From positions 19,039,553-19,103,552 of the forward strand of contig OY741264.1 of assembly GCA_963514095.1 (NCBI GenBank): DNA of 64,000 bases, read 5' to 3'. This document shows positions 23,871 to 35,192 of the stretch, one piece after another (within the stretch, counting starts at the first letter, position 1; every line of letters starts with the position of its first letter). The translations under genes and the position numbers were made by a program. The notes under the pieces are model-generated. The model was not told where the DNA came from and ran no database searches. It was given only the letters and a program-made list of their open reading frames with translations. The DNA comes from Eutrigla gurnardus. Its lineage: Eukaryota > Chordata > Actinopteri > Perciformes > Triglidae.

Positions 23871-25290
23871 CTAAGTAAAGGATCCGAATATTAATTTTAC
23901 CACTAACAGAGCCACTAACTTTGAATCTCTGACCTCAATCGGCCTCAAATCACCCTGTCCTTTCTGTTGGGATCACAGCCTGAAGCCAGTTCTTTTTAAT
24001 TTGGCAACAGCACAGTGTGACCAGGCTGAACCCTCACATACTGTGAGAGGAGAGTCTCACTCCAACATTCCTGACAGAAATGGCCAAATTCTTCCTGGCG
24101 GAGGGAGGCCGAGAACAGTCAGAGTAGGGTCACCGCTGAGTGCACAGAACGGAAACATCAGACGGATCAAAAAGGAGGCAAACAGATGATGGAGAGGACT
24201 GAAAAGCAAAGCTCACTCTCTTTATTTAAATATGGTAATTACAAAGTGACGCTTCATATTTTTTTGTTAAAATATAATTTTGCAGTTTTTCTTTTCCACA
24301 TCAGTTTAACACTTGACATGCACTTCACCATTTCCACTGACAGTAGCGCTGACGGATTTGGAGTGAGTCCGCCCAGCCATCCTCGTGGACAAGCTTGGGA
24401 CATTGTGCAGCAGCGCACTAGGAATCTTCCAGAAAAAGCAATGAAGTGCACACTTCACAGCCACTCCATAATAAAGCCATTTCACTCCTCACTCATGGTC
24501 CTCTGCAGGAGCTGAAATCTCCAAACATTTCCTCCAAACACCATCTGCCAGTTCTCTCTCCAACAGAAAATGTCTTCAGACTGAAAATTGGATAGGTGAA
24601 TCTAATTAATCGTGTCTTCAGAGGGATCCAAATTGCACTCAAACAGAGTTTTGGTAATGGAATTAAAAGTAATGGCATTAGGGTGATGGAGTGACGTCAT
24701 CAGAAGTTCACAATGTAGAACCATAGGACAGCCCAGTCTCATGGCAGATGGTGAAAAAGTCACATAAGGCATCTATTTTTTTTAAAACATATTTTTATTG
24801 AGATTTTTATTCACTTAAACAGACAATATTTAATTTTAACAAATTAAATAAATAATATAATATAAACAAATATAATAAAATAAATTAAATACAAATAATA
24901 ATAATTCATTTAAATAAATGCAAATAGGACGGTTCATATGAAGTCACAGCAGTGTATAAATTACACCAAGTTTCAAGTGAATCAGAGTTCAACATTCTGA
25001 GTTCCCAGAAAGTTTAGGGCCTCCATAACTGATCTGTTCTTTCTTTTTTAAGATATATGTTAGTCTCTCCAAAGCTAGACAGGCCATCCGTTCCTTTGTC
25101 CACATTCCAATAGAAGGTGCATCCATGCTTTTTCACACAACAATGCAATTATCCTCCTGGCTTGCAAAAATTCAATAAGCAGAGACTGTTGATGAGTCAC
25201 AACAAAGTCTTCAGGATATATTCCCAATATACAGAGCTTGGCTCATAAAGGAACCTCCTTTCCAATAGTGAGACATATATAGTGTATTAC
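23871..25290. other. No gene recognised
   Basis: AT-rich, notably 24775-24910. Frames at 24001-24189 and 24186-24515 show no domain motif. Confidence 0.4.
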
Positions 25291-25298
25291 ACTCATGC

Positions 25299-26159
25299 TA
25301 GAGTTCTCAACGGGTCGGCCCAGCCTGACAAACCCGACGGGACCCGAAGTTTCGGGCCGGGTCCGGGCCGAAAAAATACACAAATGAGCCGGGTCGGGTC
25401 GGGCCTCGGGCTTCCTTTTTTTATAAAACACATTTAATTAAAAAATAAAAACTAAAAACCGCGCTTCGACCAGTGGGAGAATATATTGGGTGAGACGGGA
25501 ACAGACGAGGATGAGGTGGACAGCTACGTCCGTCAAAGGCCAACAATGAGTGACGACCAGGACCTGCTGGGCTGGTGGAAGACCAACAGCAGTGTCTATC
25601 CTAAACTGGCTCAGTTGGCGCGGCAGGTGCTCTGTGTGCCAGCCAGCAGCAGCAGCGAGAGACTGTTCAGTGTGGCTGGCTGTACCATTGAGGAGAGGAG
25701 GACGCGCCTCAGTCCATCCACTGTGGACGCACTACTGTTCCTCCACGATGCCTTATAAACCTCCACTTAGATGCCTATTGTGTGTCCATTTTAGTGTTTA
25801 CGATGTGTGGTGTGAAATAGTTGCCTGATTGAAGTGTTTGAGTTCTTTTTATATTGTGTGAAGATTTAATTTAATATTTATTTACGGCATATTTATTTAT
25901 ATAGGCTATTTAAAGTTTCGGTTGTTTATGTTAAATCTTTTAATTTTAAATAAAGTTTCATTTGAATTCACGTCTGCTGTCTGTCTGATCGTGATAACAA
26001 GTGTATGAGGAAAACAATGCAGGCGCGCGGGGGGTCGGGTTCGGGTCGGGTTCGGGCCGACAATTCATGCTGGTGTGTCGGGCTGCGTCGGGTTCGGGTT
26101 TAAAAACCCGCGGGCCGGGTCGGGTCGGGCTGTAATTTTCAGGCCCATTGAGAACTCTA
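25299..26159 (+). mobile_element. hAT (Ac/ZBED-like) element, perfect 8-bp TSD
   Basis: The ends TAGAGTTCTCAA (25299-25310) and TTGAGAACTCTA (26148-26159) are exact inverted repeats. The duplication ACTCATGC at 25291-25298 and 26160-26167 is perfect. Both subterminal regions are packed with GGGTCGGG/CGGGTTCGGG words, or their complement, a clustered-motif layout expected for Ac-type transposase binding. Only the C-terminal coding end of the transposase remains (25486-25758). Confidence 0.93.
25486..25758 (+). pseudogene. hAT transposase C-terminal dimerisation domain
   Basis: About 90 codons are open and end at the TAA at 25756-25758. The protein words are SDDQDLLGWWKTNSSVYPKL, LARQVLCVPASSSSERLFS and RRTRLSPSTVDALLFLHDAL. 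That is the complete hATC block of Ac-like/ZBED-type transposases, needed for multimerisation. The frame has no ATG of its own, and the DNA-binding and catalytic parts are gone. The element is therefore an internally deleted derivative. The clean frame implies a fairly recent insertion, which agrees with the perfect TSD. Confidence 0.88.
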
Positions 26160-26167
26160 ACTCATGC

Positions 26168-27094
26168 ACACAATTAATGGACCCTTAGAATATGTTAGCA
26201 TCAAGTTGTAAAACAACGAAAATGGTCCTCTTCGTCCATGTGGGATAGAGTTAATTCCACAAAAGGCATCTATTAGTTTCATGTACAGGGACATACACTG
26301 ACATTGTCAATTTTGTTGTGTCTCTCGGCACTAAAACAATGTCAATGGAAAGATAATTAGGACCTTATGTAACTGCAATCACATGATCATCCAATCATAT
26401 GAATGCTGAGTGGTTTCAACTCGTTTTGTCTTCATTTGGAAATAAAAGCATTGTAAAAGAAAATTCTCTCTAGTTTGAAATCAGTTTGTTTCTAATAATT
26501 AGCTGAATTCTCATGTCACAAGTGAAAATTTCAGTTTTGACGACTACATACATATTATTAACGAATACGCCACTCTATGTGTGAGAGAGCCTGAAGCAGG
26601 TGTCCTGTGTGATCCTTCAACCTGACGACATTCAGAGGTTCTCATCAGTTGAAAATCTTTTCCTCATTCTCAAACATTCAAACATGACTCTGACAGGCAG
26701 CATGTATCTAATTGGTTCTAGCTGTGTAGCCTGGGGGTTACAAGGGTGAGTTCCTTCAACTGCACAGGTTCTGCTCGAGAAAAGCTTGCAGAGGAAAGGG
26801 ATGAGAAAGCAGCTCTAAAGTCAGCCACCATAAATCTGTTAGAGGCCGCCTGTTTTCCTCCAGATGCAAGGCTAAAGTTGAGACATATTGGACAACCCTC
26901 ATTGGAGTCACACTGTGGCAGAGCTTTGAGGAGCTGTGTCTGTTTTGGCAAACAATTCAAAATAAAGAGTGTGAAACACCTTCCCTCCAGAGCTGAGCAA
27001 TCCATGACATGGAATGGCCGTTGACAAAAGAGGAAGGCATGGCCCAGTTGAGTTTTTTAATACAGAGTTGTGGAACAATCAGAGTTCACAACCT
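26168..27094. other. No gene recognised
   Basis: Frames on both strands at 26718-27024 are open for about 95 codons but show no motif, and the frame is open on both strands at once. I leave it as non-coding. Confidence 0.4.
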
Positions 27095-27290
27095 CTACAG
27101 ACTGTATACGAGAAGAAGACGTAGTCATGGTGACGTCACCCGTTGGTTTGTGGACTACAGTTTTGAAGGCTCAAGTTCGACCTTTTAGCTGACGCCATAT
27201 TGGAATTTTTGCAACCAGTGAAGGAAGTAACCAAATTTGGACTGAGGAGGAGCGACGAATGGATCTGGCAAAACACAGATGTGTTGAACT
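27095..27290 (-). repeat. Family A dispersed repeat, right end, inverted
   Basis: The reverse complement matches 30350-30545: 'gacgtcacccgttggtttgt' and 'tgcaaccagtgaaggaagt' are shared in opposite orientation. Confidence 0.7.
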
Positions 27291-27299
27291 GTGTAATCC

Positions 27300-27660
27300 T
27301 TTATAATGTTGTTATTTCTTATTCCTTTTTATTAAAAGAAGGCATGTTTCTCCTTCTCTTCTTGTGGTCAGGCATCTCTACTCGCTTTACTAACTGTTGT
27401 CTAGTTGGTTTGTGTCCAACACACAGCTGGAGGTGAACAGGAGAGGATGATCTCACAAAGTGATGTAAAAACACCAACTGAGACTCATATATGTACTGTA
27501 TACTGTATTTTATGTCTAAAATCTGAATAATATCAACATATCACACGTCTTAATATCAAAATGTGCCATTTAGAATAATGCTTAATGTGGAATGTCAAAA
27601 CAGAATATGATGTTGACATGACCCATATCAAATTCGGAATATTATCACCGTGGAATACAG
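27300..27660 (+). repeat. Family I repeat, copy 1
   Basis: The 95 bp around 27355-27445 (for example 'ctagttggtttgtgtccaac') is nearly the exact reverse complement of 57845-57935. The AT-rich remainder, including 'atcaacatatcacacgt', is also shared in inverted order with 57640-57780. Confidence 0.6.
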
Positions 27661-28530
27661 TTTAATTTCATCATAAATATTCATGCTCATGTTGTCAACA
27701 TGTGGTTTTGTTCCAGCCATCCAGACCAGTGAGACACTTTAAACGTTGTATTAAAACTTAGCAGCATCTACATGTCTGCTTGTTTCATGTTCGTACGTCA
27801 GAATCCATATTCCAAAGACTCAAGTTCTACAGAGTTCAGACAGGAACACCATGGTGTTTCAGTTGAACTGGTGACTGTGTTAGCTGGTGACTCTCAGCTC
27901 ATAGTCACTTCAGTAAATGGTCGGTGTAGATAACAAACACAGATGTATTTAAAATACATTGAAGGCTTTTATGAGGACACCTCCATGTTCTGTTGGTGTT
28001 TTCAACAGCAGCAGTCACTACAAACAACAATGTCATCATTGTTTACTGTAAAAGTGATGTTAACGTAGTCAATATGGGCCCCAGATAAATGAGTTGAAGA
28101 CAGATAGACTGCGATTACAACAATACTATATATAACAATATATAACAATACTTTAGATAGTATTGTTATATATTGTTATATACTGGGCAAAAAAAATTAA
28201 AAAAATCTGTTTTTAAATTGAGCCATATGCCAGGTTAGTTGTATCTGGCACAATTGTAAACTATGAAAAAAAAAATGCTGATTCGAACACACGGTGACAT
28301 ACAGTTTGTGTGAATGCAATTACTTACAGCTGCCACCCATTGAGGCCAATATCAACACATTGATCCCACTCACAGAACATAAGGTTTGATAGCTGCCAGT
28401 GCAAGACATATGGCAGAAATTACTACAATATCTCAGCTGTTTTTCCTCACAGCTCTCGTACATATTCTTCTCTCTTGCACACAGCCCAGTCAGTGATATG
28501 ATATGATATATATACAGTATATATATATAT
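27661..28530. other. No gene; AT-rich hairpin at 28129-28182
   Basis: No gene recognised. Positions 28129-28152 and 28159-28182 are perfect 24-bp inverted arms around a 6-nt loop. A TA run at 28505-28530 precedes a SINE fragment. Confidence 0.6.
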
Positions 28531-28571
28531 ATCCATCCATTTTCTACTGCTTATCCTGTATTCAGGGCAGC
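28531..28571 (-). mobile_element. SINE tail fragment
   Basis: 'atccatccattttctactgc' followed by 'ttatcctgtattcagg' is the inverted last 40 bp of the SINE seen at 1058-1429. It is heavily 5'-truncated. Confidence 0.7.
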
Positions 28572-28670
28572 CTCTGACGGTTCCCTGCAGTTCTTGACCT
28601 GCCACATGATTGAGGGCTTCATACTGTACATGTGTAATTACAGAGTTTTTAAGTAGGCACTTCAGACGGC

Positions 28671-28833
28671 TTGGATTGGAACTTCTCTTTTGGAAGTGTG
28701 TTTCATGCTTCTACGAATTACCTTCATGTCTAAAAATACCTTGTGAAAAGGAATCATAATAACAACGTACTATACTAATATTAAACGTCGATGCATTACC
28801 ATTTTTAATAGGACTAATTTCCTGTGTATTCTG
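28671..28833 (+). repeat. 163-bp direct repeat, left copy
   Basis: It starts TTGGATTGGAACTTCTC and ends CCTGTGTATTCTG. The same 163 bp returns at 29458-29620 with only scattered differences. The pair brackets the family F element. Confidence 0.85.
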
Positions 28834-28849
28834 TATTCTTCTTCGGTCC

Positions 28850-29425
28850 ACTAGATGGTGTTTTTCAGCTGCAAGTCATTAACAAAGAATTTTGATCAAT
28901 CTGTCTGCTTGACTGACACATTCAGCTGAAATAAAAATTTAAGAAAAAATTGACAAACTGCATAATTTGGTTTTGAAAAAAGGTAATACATCCTAATGTT
29001 ATTGCAATACTCCGCATATCGCAACATTTTTAAAATTGCAATGAGATCGATCGAAAGTATTCTGATATTGTATCGTGACTAACTTTCATGATAATTTTGT
29101 ATTGACACTTATGTATCGTGATGATATCGCATTGCGACTTAACTATCATGATCATATTGTATCTCAATTAAGCATCGTAATAATACCGTATTCTGACTTT
29201 GTATCATGATAATATTGTATCGTGACTTAAGTATTGTGATATCGTATTATGACATGTATTGTGATTAAGTATTGTGATAATACCGTATCAGAACTTACGT
29301 ATCATGATAATATCGCATTGTGACCTACAGATCATGATAATATTCTTGTACAATTTCCTGAGGAAATAATAATAGTATTCTGATAATATCATAGAGGGTC
29401 CTCTGGTGATTCCCACCCCTAAAAC
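28850..29425 (+). repeat. Family F repeat with ATCGTGATA-type minisatellite
   Basis: Between about 29045 and 29400 a degenerate unit of roughly 25-30 bp (variants of 'tatcgtgataatattgta') repeats a dozen times. The right edge 'ctctggtgattcccacccct' matches the family F end at 23850-23866, which reads outward as a hAT-like terminus. No target duplication was identified. Confidence 0.65.
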
Positions 29426-29457
29426 AAATAATTCTTTACTGTTGTCAGAAAATTGGA

Positions 29458-29620
29458 TTGGATTGGAACTTCTCTTTTGGAAATGTGTTTCATGCTTCTA
29501 CAACTGACATTCATGTCTAAAAATACCTTGTGAAAAGGAATCATAATAATAACATACTATACTAATATTAAACGTTGATGCATTACCATTTTTAACAGGA
29601 CTCATTTCCTGTGTATTCTG
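29458..29620 (+). repeat. 163-bp direct repeat, right copy
   Basis: Same length and ends as 28671-28833, offset 787 bp. Differences are few single bases, mostly around 29485-29515. Confidence 0.85.
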
Positions 29621-29944
29621 GTGGAATTAAGGCAACAACACATGGCTGATTGCACTTCAAGCTTCACAACTCTGCTCACTTCAGCAACAAATCTGGGACT
29701 TCTGGAAGAATTTATAATTACAAGAATATATTACTGGAAAATCCATTTCAAATATGTCCAAGGGGTTATTGCATCTACCAAAACGGTTGTTGAGCCGTAA
29801 TGATGGGAACAGAGTTCTTTGGTGTTTCCATCTTTTATTGGACACACATGTTAATACGTTCAATTGTAGCAGGTCAATGCGCTAAACTAAGATTGGAGAT
29901 GTGATCAACTCTGCATACTTAGCATTTAGTTTTTTGCAGCTATC
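29621..29944. other. No gene recognised
   Basis: Spacer without recognisable content. Confidence 0.4.
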
Positions 29945-30545
29945 CCAGCATCAAGTTCTGAAATGTGAAGCCAACACTGAAGTCCCTTAAACTTGCTCTC
30001 TACTGGCCATCAGGGGGTGACTCCTCTCTGATTATATAGAAGTCTATGAGAAAATGAGCCTATTCTCTCTTGATGTATTATCTCAGTAAACATTGTAAAC
30101 ATGAGTTTATGGTCTCAATCTCTAGTTTCATGTCTTCTTCAATCCAGCATGATGTTCATTTAGTACATTATGGTCCATTTAGAGTCTGACAGACCAGAAA
30201 GCAGGGGATGCTTTAGGGGGGGGCTACCTTGTGAGTGAGAGGTCTCTAACACGCTACCAATGCAATGACTTTAACACTTAGCTGTAAAGTTGACCTGCTT
30301 TGTTAACAGCTTCCCACCAGAATTCAGATGGATCCAGATCCAGTAAGGGTTCTGCTCTGCTGCTTGTGTTGATCGGATCCACCCGCCGCTCTTCCACAGT
30401 CCAGTACATATAGTCACTTCCTTCACTAGTTGCAAAAACTCCAAGATGGCGACAACCGAACTAGGGGCTTCGAAACCGTAGTCCACAAACCAACGGGTGA
30501 TGTCATGATGACTATGTCCACTTCTTCCATACTGTACCACCAGAC
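29945..30545 (+). repeat. Family A dispersed repeat, longest copy
   Basis: The most complete uninterrupted copy. It runs from 'gaaatgtgaagccaacactg' to 'gactatgtccacttcttcc'. It includes the parts found separately at 860-1040, 6555-6990, 27095-27290, 48850-49235 and 62575-63895. No open frame is conserved between copies, so it is non-autonomous. Confidence 0.75.
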
Positions 30546-31261
30546 CAGACCAATAGCAAATAAAACTGCTCAATCTGAGTGAAAATAAGCCATCTGCAAC
30601 CAAAGGAATGATATGGATTACATAAACACATACATTAACAATTAGTTAGCTTGGGAAACCCATGTTCAATTCCCTTTGAATGTGACAGTAATCAAAAAAC
30701 AACGTAATGTTAACAAAAATAAATGCCTGCCCTCCACCAGCAACCCAAAGCAGAAAATAAGCCCCAAACAGCAGGGCCTCTGTCTGTTCTACAGCACAGT
30801 GATGACTTTTGAAGTGGTAAATAACTAATTATTTCCATTAGGGACCGATTTGGAACTCTCATTTGGCCCATTGAGCTCCCATGCATAATTGATCCAGTGG
30901 TGTGTTTGAAAAGCTTGTAAGTGATGGTGATTGGTTTAGAGGATTCAAATTAAGATGCTTTTAGGGAGAGTAATGATCAAATGCAAAGAGAGAGAGGCCC
31001 ACAGAAGAGCTTCTGAATCAGACAAACTGAATACTTCACATAACTGCCCTCCACAACTCTTAATTATGTTTCCTGATGAGTATTGTGACAACATGCTTAT
31101 GATTTACTAATATAATTATATATAATATAGCTTTAGTTTTGTTAGAAATGGTTTGACAACTTTGAGTAACCCGATGATTATTCAGAATTGTGGTTAGTTA
31201 ACCGCGTTACCCTCAAACTCAGGAATCTTAGAAATAGAAACAGCATTAAGACCTGATATAT
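30546..31261. other. No gene recognised
   Basis: AT-rich spacer before LINE 1. Confidence 0.4.
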
Positions 31262-32844
31262 ATTTAGACTGCTTTTCTCCAATCAACCTCAACTAATTAA
31301 CGTCAATTATCTCTTCTTCTAAACCTTCAACCTGTCTCCTAGACCCGATACCAACCAGGCTACTGAAAAAAGTTGTACCCTTAGTTAGTGCGTCCTTACT
31401 AGATATGATCAATGTGTCTTTATTAACAGGCTATGTGCCACAGTCATTTAAAGTAGCTGTAATTAAACCTCTTCTTAAGAAGCCTACTCTAGATCCAGGG
31501 GTTTTAGCAAAGTACAGACCAATATCAAATCTTCCTTTTCTCTCTAAGATCCTTGAGAAAGTAGTTGCCAATCAGCTGTGTGATGTTCTCAACAATAACC
31601 GTCCACTTGAGGACTTCCAGTCAGGATTTAGAGTACATCATAGTACAGAGATAGCTCTGGTGAAAATTACAAATGACCTTCTAATTGCTTCTGACAAAGG
31701 ACTGGTTTCTGTACTTGTCCTGCTAGATCTTAGTGCTGCGTTCGACACCATTAACCATGAGATTCTAATATGTAGACTGGAAAAATAATAATTGGCATCT
31801 AAGGAATCGCATTAAGCTGGTTTAAGTCCTATTTATCCAATCGATCTCAGTTTGTGCATGTCAATGAAAAATCCTCCAGGCACACTGAAGTTAAATATGG
31901 TGTTCCTCAAGGTTCTGTGCTTGGACCAATTCTTTTCAACTTATATATGCTTCCTTTAGGCAACATTATTAGAAGACACTATTAGTCTTAGAAGTCTATA
32001 AACTTCCATTGTTATGCTGATGATACTCAATTATATCTATCAATCAAGCCTGAAAAAAACAATCAGCTAGTTAAACTTCAGACATGTGTTGATGACATAA
32101 AATCCTGGATGACCTGCAATTTCCTGATGTTAAACTCAGATAAAACGGAAGTTATTGTACTTGGACCTAAACTCCTCTGAAGCTTGCTGTCTAAAGATAT
32201 AGCTACTATTGATGGGATTGCCATCACTACTACTGTAAGAAACCTTGGAGTTATCTTTGATCAGGACCTGTCCTTTGACTCGCAAATTAAACAAACTACA
32301 AGGACAGCCTACTTTTACTCCTGTAACATTACTAAAATCAGACCAATGCTGTCTCAAAAAGATGCAGAAAAACTCGTCCATGCATTTGTAACCTCAAGGC
32401 TGGACTATTGTAATTCCTTATGATCAGGCTAATAAATCTCTTAAAGCTCTCCAGCTGGTCCATTATGCTGCAGTGCGTGTTCTGACGAAATCTAGAAAAA
32501 GGGATCACATTTCTCCTGTATTAGCTTCTCTGCACTGGCTCTCAGTAAAACCCAGAATAGAATTTAAAATCCTTCTCCTCACTTACAAGGCTCTTAATGA
32601 TCAGGCACTATCATATCTTAAAGAGCTCGTTAAACCCTATTGTCCTGCTAGAGCACTACGCTCTCAGAATAAAGGGTTAGTTGTAGTTCCTAAAGTCTCC
32701 AAAATAAGAACAGGTGCCAGAGCTTTCAGCCATCAAGCTCCTCTTCTGTGGAACCGTCTTCCGGTTCTGGTTCGAGAGGCAGACACTGTTCCCACATTTA
32801 AGAGTAGGCTTAAAACCTCTCTCTTTGACAACGCTTATAGTTAG
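31262..32844 (+). pseudogene. LINE 1 reverse transcriptase ORF2 remnant
   Basis: The protein order of an L2-type reverse transcriptase is kept in several frames. FKVAVIKPLLKKPTLDPG and KYRPISNLPFLSKILEKV are the N-terminal finger motifs. FQSGFRVHHSTEIAL follows, then LVLLDLSAAFDTINHEIL is motif A with the catalytic Asp. After stops near 31786, the words for Y-A-D-D (tatgctgatgatactc, near 32013) appear in another frame. RNLGVIFDQDLSFD comes next, and the C-terminal end closes with LASLHWLSVKPRIEFKILLL and a final stop at 32842-32844. The endonuclease half is missing through 5' truncation. It would have copied element RNA into a nicked target. Multiple frameshifts make it dead. Confidence 0.9.
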
Positions 32845-33347
32845 GGCTGGCTCAGGTATGCCCTGAGCCAGCTCTTAGTCAAGCTGCTATAGGCCTAGAC
32901 TGCTGGGGGTTGTGACACACTGAGCCTATCTCTCTCTCTCCCTCTCTCTCTATGTTCCCCAGAGTCCCTGTGCTTTATCGCCAAGCAGGTCTCCCTGGAC
33001 CATAGTGGATCCGGACTGCACCGATGCTGTGGTCCTGTTTGACTCTTACCACCAGTATTTATAAGGCGGCTGACTATTGATTAAAGAAATTGACTAATTA
33101 CTCCCAGGAATCTGGCTATGCTTTCTGGTCCAGCAAAGTCCGCTAAGGTCCTGACTGATGCAGATTGCTAACTGGCCTGATGCTGGAAACACCATATTGT
33201 AGCTCCACCTGCCCGCTGTGTAACTGCTCAACTACTCCCGCTTTTGATCTACGGCGACATGGTTGGGATGGATCCATCTCGGCATTGCTGTGCCTGCTGC
33301 CATGGACTACTACTGTTGATACTATTACTTCTGTTAATGCCACTACT
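31262..33347 (+). mobile_element. LINE 1 (L2-like), 5' part of an interrupted copy
   Basis: This is a 5'-truncated L2-like element: coding remains at 31262-32844, then a 3' UTR. The rest of the same UTR type, with an 'aaataaaattgaattgaat' tail, lies at 39131-39412. A 17-bp near-repeat, ctgttaatgcYactact, at 33331-33347 and 39134-39150 marks where LINE 2 entered. Confidence 0.75.
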
Positions 33348-33981
33348 GGATCCCTCCCCCCCCCCCCCAAATCCCCATCCAGGTCTTCGTCATTCTCCCT
33401 CCCTCCAATAAACCTTTCTCTCCCCTCCTCCCCCTTGGAGTTCCAGGAGCTACCCCCGCCCTTACCTTATGTATATATATATATATTTATTTGTAAAGAC
33501 TTCAAATCAGCCTAAAACTCATGGACAAATCAGATTTTATTTAATGCTAAACAATGACAGAGTCAAATCAAACCCAGCAGCCTAAACAATATTTAGTTTT
33601 GCTCTTACTTTTACTCTACTTCAAACGTTCGGATCTCTATGAAACTAACAATACATGCGAAATGAAAACAAAGTGTAGCGTGGTTATTTGTTACATAAGA
33701 AATGGAAAAGGAAATGTATTATTGACGATCGCCCCTGCAGTGTTGATATTTATCTGGTGCGCACGCTCTAAACAGCTGCAGGAGTAACAGGTGAAATATG
33801 ACTTGAACCGGTTAACGTGGAGGATGGTAACAGACTATAAACAGAGGAAAACTAAAAAATACAGCAACATAAACATAAACACACAGTCTTTTAATGAAGG
33901 CAGCGCATTGCTGCCGTGAAGGGCTACTCGTCCCGTCACAGAGGAGAAGAAGGCGTGAGTGGGAGATGAGGAGGAGACAAG

Positions 33982-35189
33982 GGGCCCTAGTTTCGTGGCG
34001 CAGCGCAGGGCGGCGCAGGGTGGCGCAACCGGCGCAATGCAAGTTTCGACCCGCGCAGCCTTGCGCACCGTCAGTTTGGCAGTTTGGTGGATCGCCTGCG
34101 CCAAGATGGGTGTGGGTGTCAGCTTGGCGTAGCGGAAGTTTCGTGGCAAAAAGCCTCGCCGAGACTGCGCTGAAAGCTCGCCAGCTCCGACCTGGTCTAC
34201 TTTCGGCGCAAGGCGTAAATAAAGTCCATTCATTCAATGCGAATCACAGCTGGCGGAGTGGAAGTTTGGCTGACGGCGCGCAGTGCGCACACGTCACCGA
34301 GACCTCACAGGCAGGTTTCCACAGTTCCAGGCACATTTAAATGCAATACATAATCACAACAAACACTATTTAATGCAACTAATTGAATCAACACGTGAAT
34401 TTATATCTATATAGATTGTCCCGTCACATCTGACGTCAGATCAAAGGCGGATTGCACGCGTAACGGAAACTCAGCCTCTTGGACCACAACATCTCCCTCT
34501 CTCTCTCCTGTTTTTCATATCTATCCACTGCTAATAAAATGCGTCTATGCCTGAAAAAATCTTAAAAAAAATAAATACAGCAGCTCGTGCCTGGTCTCGC
34601 GCCTCCGCAGTATGGAGAAACGCGCAACTTTGCCGCGAACTGGAACCGGAGTTGGGGTTGCAGCTGGTCTGAGCGGCACGCGAGGTCCCGGTGTCCCGCC
34701 GTTCTGGTGTTGGAGCGCAGATGATGAGCTGTGCACCCTGACCCTGTTTTGTGATAGACATGCCTAAAATGTGCCTATAATTTCTATAGTGATATAATAT
34801 CTGCATTATAATTATTATGACTATACGCACGCACAGCGCATGATGCGCGTGGTTGGAGCAGCGGCGCTGCTTCTGTCATTGGGTTGTCAAGTGACGAAAC
34901 TTGCACTGCACCTCCCCTACGCATTAAAGGTGAGGAGAGGAGCTCATTTGATTGGTGAAGATCTGAATCGGCTGTATTAATCCCAGTCCACGCCTCGTCT
35001 CCTCCTCGTCTCCCACTCACGTCTTCTTCTCCTCCCTCTTTCCCACTTGCGCCGGTGGGCGAGACGGGAGGTGTGCCTGCGCGAGCCTGCGCGGTGCACG
35101 AAACTTGCAAAGTCCAGGCGGACACACCCCGTCGGCGCGGCGCAGGTGCGCTGAAAGCTGACTGCGCCTGGTCTACGAAACTAGGGCCC
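33982..35189 (+). mobile_element. GGGCCC-ended DNA transposon, inner copy
   Basis: The ends are GGGCCCTAGTTTCGTGG at 33982 and CTACGAAACTAGGGCCC ending at 35189. A 3-bp duplication AAG (33979-33981, 35190-35192) restores the outer copy when removed. At 1,208 bp it is GC-rich near both ends, with many GCGCA/TGCGC words. No transposase motif is seen. Open frames of about 100-140 codons on both strands are by-products of GC content. The superfamily is not assigned. Confidence 0.75.
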
Positions 35190-35192
35190 AAG

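Noticed and set aside
26718..27024. Possible host exon, open on both strands for about 92-95 codons
   Set aside because: Overlapping frames on both strands, no splice context, no domain or signal sequence recognised.
29045..29400. CRISPR-like array
   Set aside because: The unit repeats are degenerate, adjacent without unique spacers, and the genome is a vertebrate; it is a minisatellite.
28671..29620. Complete LTR retrotransposon with 163-bp LTRs
   Set aside because: No TG...CA ends, primer-binding site, polypurine tract or coding region between the repeats.
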